This document shows positions 52,644 through 64,000 of a DNA stretch of 64,000 bases, one piece after another; positions within the stretch are counted from its first letter, which is position 1; each line of letters opens with the position of its first letter. The stretch spans positions 4,811,501 to 4,875,500 of the forward strand of contig JARUPY010000539.1 of assembly GCA_029817715.1 (NCBI GenBank), given 5' to 3'. The DNA comes from Melastoma dodecandrum. Lineage: Eukaryota > Streptophyta > Magnoliopsida > Myrtales > Melastomataceae. The notes beneath the pieces were generated by a model. It ran no database searches. It was not told the DNA's origin and was given only the letters and a program-made list of their open reading frames with translations. A program made the position numbers and the translations under genes.

Positions 52644-53525
52644 TCACCTGTACAAACAGGCATCGTCTCGCCGAGCTATTCCGGGGACGACTTGCTCTAT
52701 AACCTGAGTTATGGCCTCCCTCAAGTCTGGGGGTACACCGCCTACTGGGGCCTGCGCTGGAGGTCGAGTCGACCTTATCGGGCTGTACGGAGATCTTTCC
52801 CCCATTGCCTGATTCGCTGGATCCCTCATGTAGAAAGAAGGCTCCTCCCGAAAGTTTCCACCTCGGGATCCAAGCTCATAGGGGTCTCCAGTCGCGTCGA
52901 TTACAGGTTCTTTTCCAGGGCGACGAGACGGAATAAAATCCTCCCCTCGATCTGTTTCCTCTTGAAAGTCCTCTGCCTCATTCCAATACGTATTCGTTGG
53001 TCGATTACGTGAAGAAGAGGGTCGACCAGGGGGAACCAGATTCCCGGGTTCGAAAAGAGCATTTGTCCTTATCTCAGATTGCTCAAAAGTCACGTTACGT
53101 GGCCCTTGAGCAGTCCGTCGAGCGTCTGTCATGAACGTAGACTCCCTAAAGGGGGTTTCTCTCATATGAGGTCTTACTCTTTCCTCGTTTCTCGGGCCAG
53201 AAAGACGCCCTATTAGAGTTTGGACATCCATTAGAATACCCTTCATATCAGTCAACTCCTGACGCACATCCCCCAGTTCCTTGTGGAACTCCAGTCTTGA
53301 AATAAATTCGGACGGGGTATGTGAATCAAAGGTGGACTGGTTTGTAGCTGCCTGGCCTCCTAGGGCCGGCGCTGGCAAGTCCATTCCCGGAGGAAGTTCT
53401 GACTGGTTTGTAGCTGCCTGGCCTCCTAGGGCCGGCGCTTGCAAGCTCATTCCCGGAGGAAGTTCTGACTGGTTTTCCCCATCTAAGGGATTGTGAGACT
53501 CACGGCTTCGAGTATTTATTGGCAT
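52644..53525 (-). CDS. Truncated gag-like protein of the retrotransposon, 293 aa
   Basis: The frame starts MPINTRSRESHNPLDGENQ about 47 bases after the LTR end and stops at 52644. The N-terminus carries a 22-residue tandem duplication (units starting NQSELPPGM and ending LGGQAAT). A short helical segment FHKELGDVRQELTDMKGILM and a hydrophilic, Arg/Glu-rich linker follow. The C-terminus (DLREAITQVIEQVVPGIARR) looks like the beginning of the region preceding a gag capsid domain. Capsid, zinc knuckle and polymerase are absent. The uninterrupted frame in a young element suggests it may still be under use or only recently inserted. Confidence 0.75.
   Translation of the reverse strand: MPINTRSRESHNPLDGENQSELPPGMSLQAPALGGQAATNQSELPPGMDLPAPALGGQAATNQSTFDSHTPSEFISRLEFHKELGDVRQELTDMKGILMDVQTLIGRLSGPRNEERVRPHMRETPFRESTFMTDARRTAQGPRNVTFEQSEIRTNALFEPGNLVPPGRPSSSRNRPTNTYWNEAEDFQEETDRGEDFIPSRRPGKEPVIDATGDPYELGSRGGNFREEPSFYMRDPANQAMGERSPYSPIRSTRPPAQAPVGGVPPDLREAITQVIEQVVPGIARRDDACLYR
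53335..53466. repeat. 66-bp tandem duplication inside the gag frame
   Basis: Unit 1 (53335-53400) and unit 2 (53401-53466) are nearly identical, and a partial third copy (gactggtt) follows. The length is a multiple of three, so the reading frame is kept and the protein gains one 22-residue repeat. Confidence 0.9.
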
Positions 53526-53550
53526 TTGAGACTAAGATTTTTTTTCTACT

Positions 53551-53570
53551 CCCACTGTGGTCGCCAAAAA
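53551..53570 (-). other. Primer-binding-site-like sequence of the element
   Basis: The minus-strand TTTTTGGCGACCACAGTGGG lies two bases inside the 5' LTR (element orientation). TTGGCGAC followed by a C/T-G-G run resembles the arginine-tRNA-type sites of Tat/Ogre-lineage Ty3/gypsy elements (inference from memory of the family). Confidence 0.55.
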
Positions 53571-53572
53571 CG

Positions 53573-54714
53573 TGTTCGCCTATAGAACGGATCACGTCGG
53601 AAATATTTGGCAAAGGACTCACAGGAATCGAGTTGTGGTCGCCAGTAAGAAGATGCACAATTTTATTGAAATAAAATGCAAGTCTTACAATCTAACGAAT
53701 TAAGAACAAGGGCTTACAGCCATCAAAAATGAAAAGGGTAAACGGTGTCAACGATGTGGAATCCTGTGACGGCGGAGAACTTGTGACGAAGGCCTTGGAA
53801 GCTCGCTCCGTCGGTGGTGGTCGCTGGCGGGAAGCTGTGACGAAGGCCCTACGAGCTCACTCCGTCGGTGGTGTCGCTGGCGGGGAATTGACGGCAAAGG
53901 CCCTACGAGCTCACTCTGTCGGTGGAAGGATAGTTGACCTACAAACCGGGTCGAGGTATCTAATTCCTAAGGTTGACGAACAAACTTCAGAGTTTTGGCT
54001 GTGTATGGTCGTGCTTTGTCTTTGGAAACTCCTTTGCTATTTATAGTGAGCTCGTACGTGTCTAACACGTAACGAGTGGATCTTGTTACAGATCGTGTCA
54101 TAGATCGTGATCCCTAGTATCGTGGGAGTGTCCCAACAACTTCCCATGAGATACGGGATCACGTTCCTGAAAATTAGAATCGGTTACGATTCTTAACAAT
54201 CGTGATTTTAGGAATAAATAAATTTATTCCCATCTCGTCGACTTGCTTTGTTTGTACGGGCTTTGACTGCTGTAGTTGCCTTTGTTCAGGATAAGGTCGT
54301 CTTGACCCTATGAGTAGACCTAGCTACTATTGGGTCCTATTGGTAGTCATATCTTAGTGGTGAGTTGACCTAGTCGACTCTATACATGAGTCGTCTTTAG
54401 TAACTCCATTGTGGGTCGACTTCATCATGAGTTAACCCAACCGAGCTCGTCATGAGTCGACCTGGGTGACTTTGTCATGAGTTAACCCAGTCGACTTCGT
54501 CATGAGTTAACCCAGTCGACTTCACTATGAGTCGACCTGGGCGACATCGTTATGAGTTAGCCCAGTCGACGTTGTCATGAGTCAGCCTGGGCGACTTCGT
54601 TCTGAGTTAGCCCAGTCGACTTTGTCATGAGTCGGCCTGGGCGACTTCGTTCTTAGGTAGTGTGATGATTCCTGGGCTCTAAGCCCAGGCCCAAAATTAT
54701 TTACTATGTCAACA
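53573..54714 (-). repeat. 5' LTR (in element orientation) of the gag-only retrotransposon
   Basis: The same length and ends as the other LTR, with two base differences noted (54445 and 54482). The TATA box is at 54037-54046 on the minus strand, placed to drive the gag frame. Confidence 0.9.
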
Positions 54715-55680
54715 CCCTCACAGCTTGTTCTTGTACCAGAACACGCCCTTTGAGTCTGTTTAGCAATAGAAATTCTGGGACATAGATTTCGAGCTCATCT
54801 GTAGATTAATGGTTCAGAATGCAGACCCAAAGTACGAGAAAAGTAAGGAGGTAGCTGTGGAAACACACCAAGCAAAAACTTGCAGGCGAAGTAGTAACCA
54901 AGGGACAGGGCTACCAGACGACAAGGGTCAATTAGGTGATTAAGCGACAGTTAACTTGGCGAACAAGGAAACTTTGCGGCGAAGGGCGATTTGACTGACC
55001 TCTTATGGGAAGATTCCAGACGGTCTCAAGACTTGGAAGTAAATTGTTGCCAAGTTCGCTCGAATGGAAAAAAGATATTCCACGAAGACTGCCTTCTCCT
55101 CTCTTTCTTCATTATACGACGATCACACATACATTTCAACGAACCTCCGAGCACCGGTTACTCGTAGTGCCAAATATTTCCGACGTGTTTGGATCCGGCT
55201 TGTCCGCGGTCACTTCCGGAGCTAACACCTTTGGCGACCACAGTAGGAGATCAGGCCAATAATGCCGAGAACTCGAAGTGGTGCTGAGTCAAACAACTCA
55301 TGAGACAAAAACTCCGATGGGAAAATGACAATGATGGAAACAAATCGGGCACGGCCATAGCTGGAGAACTGTCCGCCATCATGAGTACTCTCCAAAGCTT
55401 AATGGAGAGGGTCAGTGCCATCGATCAGAAGCACGACGCTTTCAAGGAAAGAATAGACTCCAAGATGGAGGTTGTCTTTTAAAACATGGAGACTATGTCG
55501 GGTTTACTAGTGAATAGCCCTGATAATAGGAAAGGTGAATCGGCCACCAAACCCAATTTGATTACGGTGTCCATAAAACCTCAATTGCTGAAGGGAAGAG
55601 AAAAGTTGACATGGAAGATCTTAATATGCCGGAGACATCACCAGCAATTTGATTGCTAGTGATGTCTCCTTTTTTTGTCA
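54715..55680 (+). other. Flank with possible decayed gag-like frames
   Basis: Two plus-strand frames at 55005-55262 and 55300-55482 have hydrophilic, helical composition (ELSAIMSTLQSLMERVSAID), like the N-terminal part of some retrotransposon gag proteins. The frame ends at a stop and then resumes (NMETMSGLLVNS...). I could not confirm a family. Confidence 0.3.
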
Positions 55681-55686
55681 TCTGGG

Positions 55687-55860
55687 TGGGTTGTGGAGGG
55701 AAATTGGCTGACGGTCCCTGCGGCTGGGACGAAGTGCGTCTCCGAGGAGATTCTGTCCTGCCTCATCGTCCTTGCCAATTACTACCTCATTGACGACGAC
55801 CACGCTCACCTTCGTACCTCCTTCATCTCCTCTAGGTTACACACGAGTCCTCTAAAGTCG
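55687..55860 (+). pseudogene. Fragment of a p24 (EMP24/GP25L) cargo-receptor gene
   Basis: The frame contains WLTVPAAGTKCVSEEI, the conserved first block of plant p24-delta proteins (GOLD domain, ER-Golgi cargo receptors). It continues LANYYLIDDDHAH and then drifts into unrelated Ser-rich sequence. No signal peptide, transmembrane segment or KKXX tail is found nearby. It is a short gene fragment. Confidence 0.65.
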
Positions 55861-57837
55861 CCTTCCTCCTCTCCTTCTTCGGCTCGTTTTGTTTTGCTTG
55901 TCTCGAGTTGCTTGTTCAAGTTCGGCACATGGTCTTAGATTTGGGTGGATGCATCAGCGAGGTGGGAAACGGTGGACATTTCTATTTCGGTGGTTGCATA
56001 AATTTTTTGTTCCGTACTGTGGTGATAATAATGGAGTTGGATTGGTCTTGAGACAATCAAATTTTGAGATTTCAATTTGGGGGGGGAGAGGGTATCTGCG
56101 GTTGGTTGACTTGGCTATTTCATATTGGTTTGGTGGCCATCGGTTTATATCACCATTGTGGTTGGGCTGTTGAGTTATTGTATGAATCCCGGAAACATAC
56201 CCTGAAACCCTATGTCGTTTTGCTGGCATGGAACGAAGTGTTCAACGTGTGTGCTCGGGTTCCCACCGAGAGACTATTGTCGCCGTAAGTGGGGAATTTT
56301 AGTGTTGCTTGTTGAGATGCTCCGTTGTTTTCGCATGAGTAAAGGAAGATCCTACTGGCACTGCGATGCACACTCGACTGAGAGTCGGAGGACTGCGGGA
56401 GGTAAAGCCATCCGCGGTCGTTACCTGCTCCGGTTTTTCGGACGCTACCGGAGGAGTGGTTGGGGACACACTAGGTGGTCCTGACACCATGTGAAGTGTT
56501 GAAATGATGGATGGGCGTACTAGGGGAGTCGCTTTGCTATATTTACTTGTCTATTGAGCTTTGTGGATATGTACTCTATACGGGTTGCGATATCTGTGTA
56601 TAAATGAGAATGTTGCGTGCCACTTGTCATGCGTAGAACTGTTTTCAAGCGATGCACGTTAAGATGAGTCTACGTGTCATACTATTTTCATGTGCATGCA
56701 CGGGGTGAGGCGTACTCAGCAGTGGTTTGCTGACCCCATTTAGAGAAATATCTTTTAGTTTTGTAGCGCAAGGACAGAAGAGATATGGTTCACAGACGAA
56801 TTCGATTTCGAAACTATAGCATTCACGGGTAGAGTTTGAGAATTGTCTTTTTCTGTTGAAGGTCGACTATTCAATTTGATAAAAATTTTCTGAAAAATTT
56901 ATATAGGAAAGGCAGATTTTTACACTGGCAGAGGTGGAAGAGGATAAGTTTTACCTGATCGATGTCTGAGTACAGCGGTAACCAAGGAAACAACATCAAC
57001 TGGTGCGACAATGGTAACAACGGGAGGGAGGTGGAGTTGAGGTTGAATCTGGGGAACGAAGGAGGAACGGGGAAAGAAGAAGAGGAGGACGAAGAAGAGG
57101 ATGAAGAATTGGGCGAGAACGGTTCCAGATTGGTGTTCAAATTAATGCCTCCCATTAGTTTGTAGCAGCAATTTATGTAATGTGTTCTTTCTTTTTCATC
57201 ACCTTTTTACTCTTAGTTTGAATTTTACATTACATTTACACGTTCTCTACTCTTTAATTTTATCATGGGGACCCCAAAATAGAAGTTCCTTACAAGTTAG
57301 TCGGAAATATTTCGTGAAATAAGATAACTGATTTTAAATTTTGTCAAATAATATAATGAAATCGGAGTTAAAAATATGCTCCTTTAAGAAAATTGGATTT
57401 GAGAACCTCGATTTCCTTACTTTAAGTGAAATTGGGTCCGTTTCGTCAAATTCGATTTCCTTAAGGAAGGCCCTGAAATCATATTTATAAAGATTGACTT
57501 CAAGTTATGAAAATAGAAATCGGAGTAAACAAATTCGACTTCTTTGAGTAGGTATTTTTCACTCATATTTCAATGCATTATTTGATGAATTTTAAAATTA
57601 AATATACTATTTCACGTCAAAATTGGAATAAAACTCGATCCTACATATCGCAGTGGTTCGAAAAAGTAGGGATCTTATTTTAAGCAAATTTTATTAATAA
57701 AAAATGATGATATTTTAGAAGTTTCGTATTTAAACTTTGATATAAGAATTTAAAATATTATAATTATAAAAAGTAATTTTGGGTGATTTTATAATTATAA
57801 GGAAAAAAGTTTTCAAATACGGATAAATGGAGTTAAC
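55861..57837. other. Intergenic, no confirmed gene
   Basis: The frames at 55889-56490 and 56962-57165 lack recognised domains; the latter is a low-complexity acidic string (EEEEDEEEDEE). From 57240 the sequence is AT-rich. Confidence 0.4.
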
Positions 57838-58612
57838 TAGGGGTGAGTAGGTTCCAGGTTTCCAGGTTCCGGACGTGGAACCTGGAACCTACCATATAAT
57901 GTCCGGTTCTTAATTTTTAGAACATAAAACCTATTCGATTAATCAAAGACCCACCCAAGAACCTACTCTACCGATTTTGGTACATGTTCCGGTTCGATTC
58001 CGTCAGCGGCGTCGCCCTCTAACATTCAATTTCGGTTCCGTCAACGGCGTCGCTCTACGGGCGGTTAGTGTTTCAATTCTAATTAAGACGCCCCTATGCC
58101 AAAAACGTTAATGAACAAAACATTTCTATTCAAATTTATCAATATTTAATTCTTGTCCACGTTTGTTTAATATTTGTATATATGTCCTGGAAATAAATTT
58201 AATAGGAAAAGCCGATACTATTTCCGAGAATAGAATTGATTTGCAAATTATATTTTAAGATGGATATTTTATATTTATCACATGATTATTGTTCTCTGAT
58301 GGCCAGATGAAATATAAAAATTCTTAGCAAAGTATCACACTATAATATGATAAACAATTAACACGAAATGTAGTTTTAGTCAATATTCTTTTCCTTATTA
58401 TGAAGCTATGTAATAGCTTATGTCACATAATTAATTTATCTTAAGTATCGAATATGCATGTTGATTTTAAGGTGAGAACCTAAATCCATAGGTACCCTGT
58501 TATTAAAAATCTAGAACCTAGACCTATCCAATTGTATCAAGAACCTGCCGCGATACCGACGGTATCGATTCCGAACGTTCCAGATTTTACCGAGACCCGA
58601 TGCTAACCCTTG
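57838..58612. mobile_element. Candidate non-autonomous hAT-like element (about 775 bp)
   Basis: The left end reads aggggtgagtaggttccag. The right end, read inverted, is aagggttagcatcgggtct. Both are variants of the AGGGGTGAGCA-type terminal repeat seen in plant hAT elements. The interior is AT-rich with no transposase and contains further inverted-looking ggttccagg and ggaacctgg words near both ends. I could not find a clean 8-bp target duplication. Confidence 0.35.
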
Positions 58613-58980
58613 TACTTAACAAACAGGGTCTTATTTTGAGTGTAAATTTATTGAGCCTTCAAACTGTCCGACCGGTTAAGTTGGACGTGGACGGTCAATC
58701 CCGACAACCTCGGCGGCGGTTCCAAGATGGACGCCGGCTGCTTGTGGACGAGACGTCTCTCCCCTTCCCCTCTCCTCCGACCTAACCTCGTCTCGTGCTC
58801 TCTCTCCCCCTCGTGCTTAAGCCGAGGTCGAAATGAGTCTAGGCTTTCCGAGATTTTCGAGTTATTGAGGCTTCCTTGTGGGTGATTGCGTTTCGCAAAC
58901 TTCCTCTCTCGAGTTTCTGTTCGTTTAGGCTAGGTTGACTGTCTATTTTATTTGGAGGGGCCTGGTCAGGCTCTGATGCT
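58613..58980. other. Short intergenic stretch
   Basis: C/T-rich sequence with no recognised frame. Confidence 0.4.
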
Positions 58981-58984
58981 TCGG

Positions 58985-60297
58985 CTTTTCTGTGCAATGG
59001 CAGAACTGGGTTCGGTGCCTGGGCTTCAGGCCTGGTCAGGCTTTGATGCTGTGTAAGCGCGGAACGATGTGTGGGCACACTTATCGGAGGAGCTTGAAGG
59101 TGAGTAACCGAATGGGCTTCTGTTGCACATGTTGCCGTTACATGGCAATTTGCTATTTGTTCTCTGATGAAATGACTGAATTTTCGCTTCTTCATGTGTT
59201 TGTTGATCTTTTGTAAATTTGATGGCTTTAGCTTTATGTGTTGGTTGTGTAATGAAGGTTTGAATAAAGACTTTAAGCAGATGTTGTGCGATGAAGCTGA
59301 GTTAATGGCGTTGAACTTGAAGGATGTCTGAACTGCAGCTGATGAAACTTAAAAAGGTAGATTGTTCGCCGTTTCAATTCAAGTCCTTCGTAGTTCCTTT
59401 CCTGTGAAACACAAGGAGTTGGCTTTGCTAAACCACGTTAATATGCAGTACTCAGGGTGGTGCAGATCTTATTCTCTCTGGTGAAGGACCTTACCATAGA
59501 GACCATAATTATACCTTGCGATAGAGGTAGGAACACGGTCTGTGTTTCTTGCCAAGTTTGGTGTGCCATGAATTGCCAGTTCTGCTATACTGGCAGGTGT
59601 TTACCGCATTCCGTCGAGTGTCCACGGTCATGTTTGCTTACTTTGTTGTTTTTACTAAACTCCATCAGATTGCCTCTCTTTTGTTTGTATACTTTCCAGG
59701 ATGGGCCTGACAAGAAACTTTTCCTGATCAAGCTGTTATTGCACGACGCCTATTTTCTGATCAAATTGGTGCGATTTCCTATGTCGTGTTTATTGTAAGC
59801 TTCCAGCCCTTATTTGTAAAGATTTTGTACCTCCATGATCCTTGCTTGCTCTGTACAACACTAACTAGGGTAGTTGTAACCTGATTGACAGGGAATGGGG
59901 GAGCACCTACATAATATTGGCAATGCCATAAAAGCTTCCGAAATTATGGTGCACAAACAATTTCAGTCTTCGAAAGGTCACTGTCTCAACCAGTGGGTTT
60001 GTCCCTCAGCTGAAATGGTTCTTACATGAGTTGAATTGCGCTTTAGCCGTTAGCTTAAATGCTACAACAGACGAGATTTCGTCTATCTTTTTCCATATTA
60101 CGGCCTCCTCTGTATCTCTCTTTGGAGCATTTTGCAGTCGTCAATGATCTGGTTGATCAATGGCAGGTTAGAAACTGGATTATGCCAATAATAGGAAATA
60201 CAATGCAGCATCTCTTCTTCAGACTCTTAGAGAGGAACTTAAATCCAAGAAGAGCTAGAAGGTTCTGTTCGCTTAATGCTCGCAGGAGTGAATGACA
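58985..60297 (+). pseudogene. Decayed plant RlmN-like radical-SAM RNA methyltransferase gene
   Basis: Pieces in the right order but changed frames read like plant homologues of the dual-specificity adenine-C2 methyltransferase RlmN. They are FRPGQALMLC (about 59023), LEGLNKDFKQML across an intron (to 59298), CQVWCAMNCQFCYTGR (about 59549-59597), [20 protein letters not shown] (about 59896-59955), [15 protein letters not shown] (about 60034-60077) and VRNWIMPI (about 60167-60190). The CxxxCxxC iron-sulfur motif itself is kept. Frame changes and in-frame stops between blocks prevent a full product. Introns are retained, so it is a decayed gene, not a processed copy. Confidence 0.75.
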
Positions 60298-60654
60298 GGT
60301 GAGTTTCTGTTTCTTTCTCCAATTTGGGGGCATCACAACTGATAGTGAAATTGATGGAAATTGTCCCGATATCACCTGGGAGGAACAGGTGCTGAACTGT
60401 TTTCTGCTTCCCGACAATGAGTTCTCACCGTTACGTGGGACGATCTCCTTCAAGAAATGGCTAACAGAATTCCCGCAAATGTGCATAGGAAGCGAGATGT
60501 CTTGACTGGTTCATTTACTGTGTTGAGTACTGACTATACTACAGATTTGCTATTACATGATTCTACAAAGCAATCATTTCTGGTGTTCGGAGATGGTGAC
60601 ATTATTCAGAGTGCGACCTTCTTTGCTCCATTAGCGCACTTCTCTAGCTAAATA
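60298..60654 (+). other. Unidentified frames between two pseudogenes
   Basis: The plus-strand frame at 60299-60505 (DGNCPDITWEEQVLNCFLLP) has protein-like composition, but I do not recognise it. It may be more of the decayed gene upstream. Confidence 0.25.
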
Positions 60655-60998
60655 GAACTAATGAAAGAGCATGGATCCGGTGGAACGGCACTGAAACTGC
60701 ACCCTCCAGCATCAAAGTGACTTTCTTCATTGTCGGAATGCACCACAATGCAGTCAGTCCTCACAAACCTCTCAACCCTCCTCTTGTCGCCCAAGGCTTC
60801 GTCATCATCCCCTACAAACGGGTCAAGAGGTTCCCTTCATTGTAACAGTTGGCAAGTATCATTTTGGGTTCATCCTCCTTTTCGGGCTTGTAGTTCTTCC
60901 GCTGCAAATTAACTCGATCCCAAAGCTGCAGACATCGACTTTGGCTGAGATGGGCATGCTCCGAGACCACTCTGGCGCGTCATAGCCCCGTGTGCCTT
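60655..60998 (-). pseudogene. Fragment of a G-type lectin receptor-like kinase (C-terminal part of the kinase)
   Basis: Minus-strand pieces match the end of LECRK/RLK1-type kinases: GTRGYDAPEW (APE region), SMPISAKVDVCSFGI (subdomain IX, normally KVDVYSFG) and DDEALGDKRRVERFV in shifted frames. The tail MKKVTLMLEGAVSVPF follows. Frame changes and a stop (near 60860) break it, and the lectin, transmembrane and ATP-binding parts are gone. These kinases sense extracellular signals in defence; this one is inactive. Confidence 0.72.
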
Positions 60999-61786
60999 TT
61001 TTAGACAAGGGACTATTTTCCAATATATAACAATGATGATGATAATAAGAAACTTGACATTAGGTTAAGGTTCAAGGGGTTGACGAAATCAAGTCATTCG
61101 GAATAAAAAACAGCAACGAACAGATGACAGCTCTCGATATGTCGAGATGTACCTCCGACAGCTTACATGAAGTATTTGTTGCAATGTCTACATCTACGAA
61201 CGCCGTGATTCACATGTCACCACGTTTTTCTCGATTCAGACAGGGACTTGAAGACTAAACAACTTGTGTTCTTTGTCGGTTCTTGACCTAGTCATCGATT
61301 AATTACGAAACTCTTTCATGATAAGAAGAATCAATCCTTCACCATCGAAAGTCAAATTACAGGTCTTGTACATAATGTCGCCGTGGCCGGTCACAAAACA
61401 GTGGACATCCATCCGGCTTAAGGAAGAGTTCTTATCCCCGAAATGGTGGCTCCAACTCGACTTTCAAATCGCATCGTCGCTACAAAAGTCGGATTCAACC
61501 ATGATTTGGGAGGAGATCATTGAAAATAAAAGTTGCTTATTATAATATAATGCAATCGTTGCACGGATCTTGGCTATTTTGGCGAGACAGCGACGCTGTC
61601 GAATAGGAAGGTAAACCATCCCCATAAATGAGAAGTGGCAGCATCAACCTCCTCAGGCAAATTATCGAAGCTGCCCTTTGAAGGTTTCGTGCGCGTTTTC
61701 GCCATTCGAGTGGGGTGTTTTTCCAGTTTCTAAATTGGAGCTTCTGAATATAATCCGCATCCTGTTTCTTCAGCGTTCAGGGGGAT
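60999..61786. other. Intergenic region upstream of the beta-glucosidase gene
   Basis: No gene is supported. The last few hundred bases are the likely promoter and leader of the GH1 gene; a clear TATA box was not found. Confidence 0.45.

Positions 61787-64000
<2,214 letters not shown>

Larger units (their letters stand above)
51399..54714 (-). mobile_element. Young, short gag-only LTR retrotransposon, minus orientation (TR-GAG-like)
   Basis: Two direct 1,142-bp LTRs (51399-52540 and 53573-54714) flank a 1,032-bp interior. Both start TGTTCGCC and end GTCAACA on the plus strand (TG...CA), and I find only two differences between them. On the minus strand the interior shows, in order, a primer-binding-like site, a gag-type ORF and a purine tract (aaaaggggggctta) next to the downstream LTR. 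So the element is transcribed on the minus strand. Flanks are tcctc and ccctc, a 4/5-matching target duplication. No protease, reverse transcriptase, RNase H or integrase is present, so movement would need enzymes from another element (inference). Confidence 0.9.

Noticed and set aside
56962..57165. 67-aa acidic frame (EEEEDEEEDEE)
   Set aside because: Its low-complexity GA-rich sequence, lack of a domain and overlap with another frame on the opposite strand make a gene unlikely.

Overview
This is nuclear DNA of a flowering plant, probably a eudicot. The evidence is spliced genes with GT-AG introns, plant-only families (R2R3-MYB, AP2/ERF, neprosin, PPR, GPI-anchored lipid-transfer protein, arabinogalactan peptide, F-box/kelch), telo-box promoters and plant-type LTR retrotransposons. 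I cannot name the species. Exon coordinates were worked out by hand from splice sites and reading frame; no alignment or transcript was available.

Layout. At 0-5 kb are the 5' end of a minus-strand gene leaving the left edge, a decayed Ty1/copia polymerase and an unresolved decayed ORF block. At 5-46 kb is a normal gene-rich arm. It holds a Pumilio/PUF RNA-binding protein, a small protein ending in a CaaX box, a small acidic membrane protein, a neprosin-family protein, an arabinogalactan peptide and the mitochondrial carrier DTC. It continues with an alpha-tubulin, a RAP2-11-type ERF, a MYB5-type R2R3-MYB, an F-box/kelch protein, a DDX3/Ded1-type DEAD-box helicase, an LTPG, a small membrane protein, a PPR protein, and a DnaJ-type zinc-finger protein divergent from it.

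The 46-61 kb arm is repeat-rich. It holds a 2.2-kb probable solo LTR and one small intact gene. It also holds a very young 3.3-kb LTR element that carries only a partial gag between LTRs differing at two of 1,142 bases. Around these lie broken pieces of four unrelated genes: a cation-efflux MTP, a p24 cargo receptor, an RlmN-like radical-SAM methyltransferase and a lectin receptor kinase. From 61.8 kb a GH1 beta-glucosidase runs off the right edge.

The genes are independent single-copy-style loci; I see no operon-like or metabolic cluster. Several pairs are divergent and probably share promoter regions: DTC/tubulin, RAP2-11/MYB5 and PPR/DnaJ-zinc-finger. The most unusual points are the short gag-only LTR element, an alpha-tubulin lacking both the terminal tyrosine and lysine 40, apparent GC-AG introns in two genes, a CaaX-ended small protein, and three heat-shock-element-like palindromes at about 44-bp spacing.
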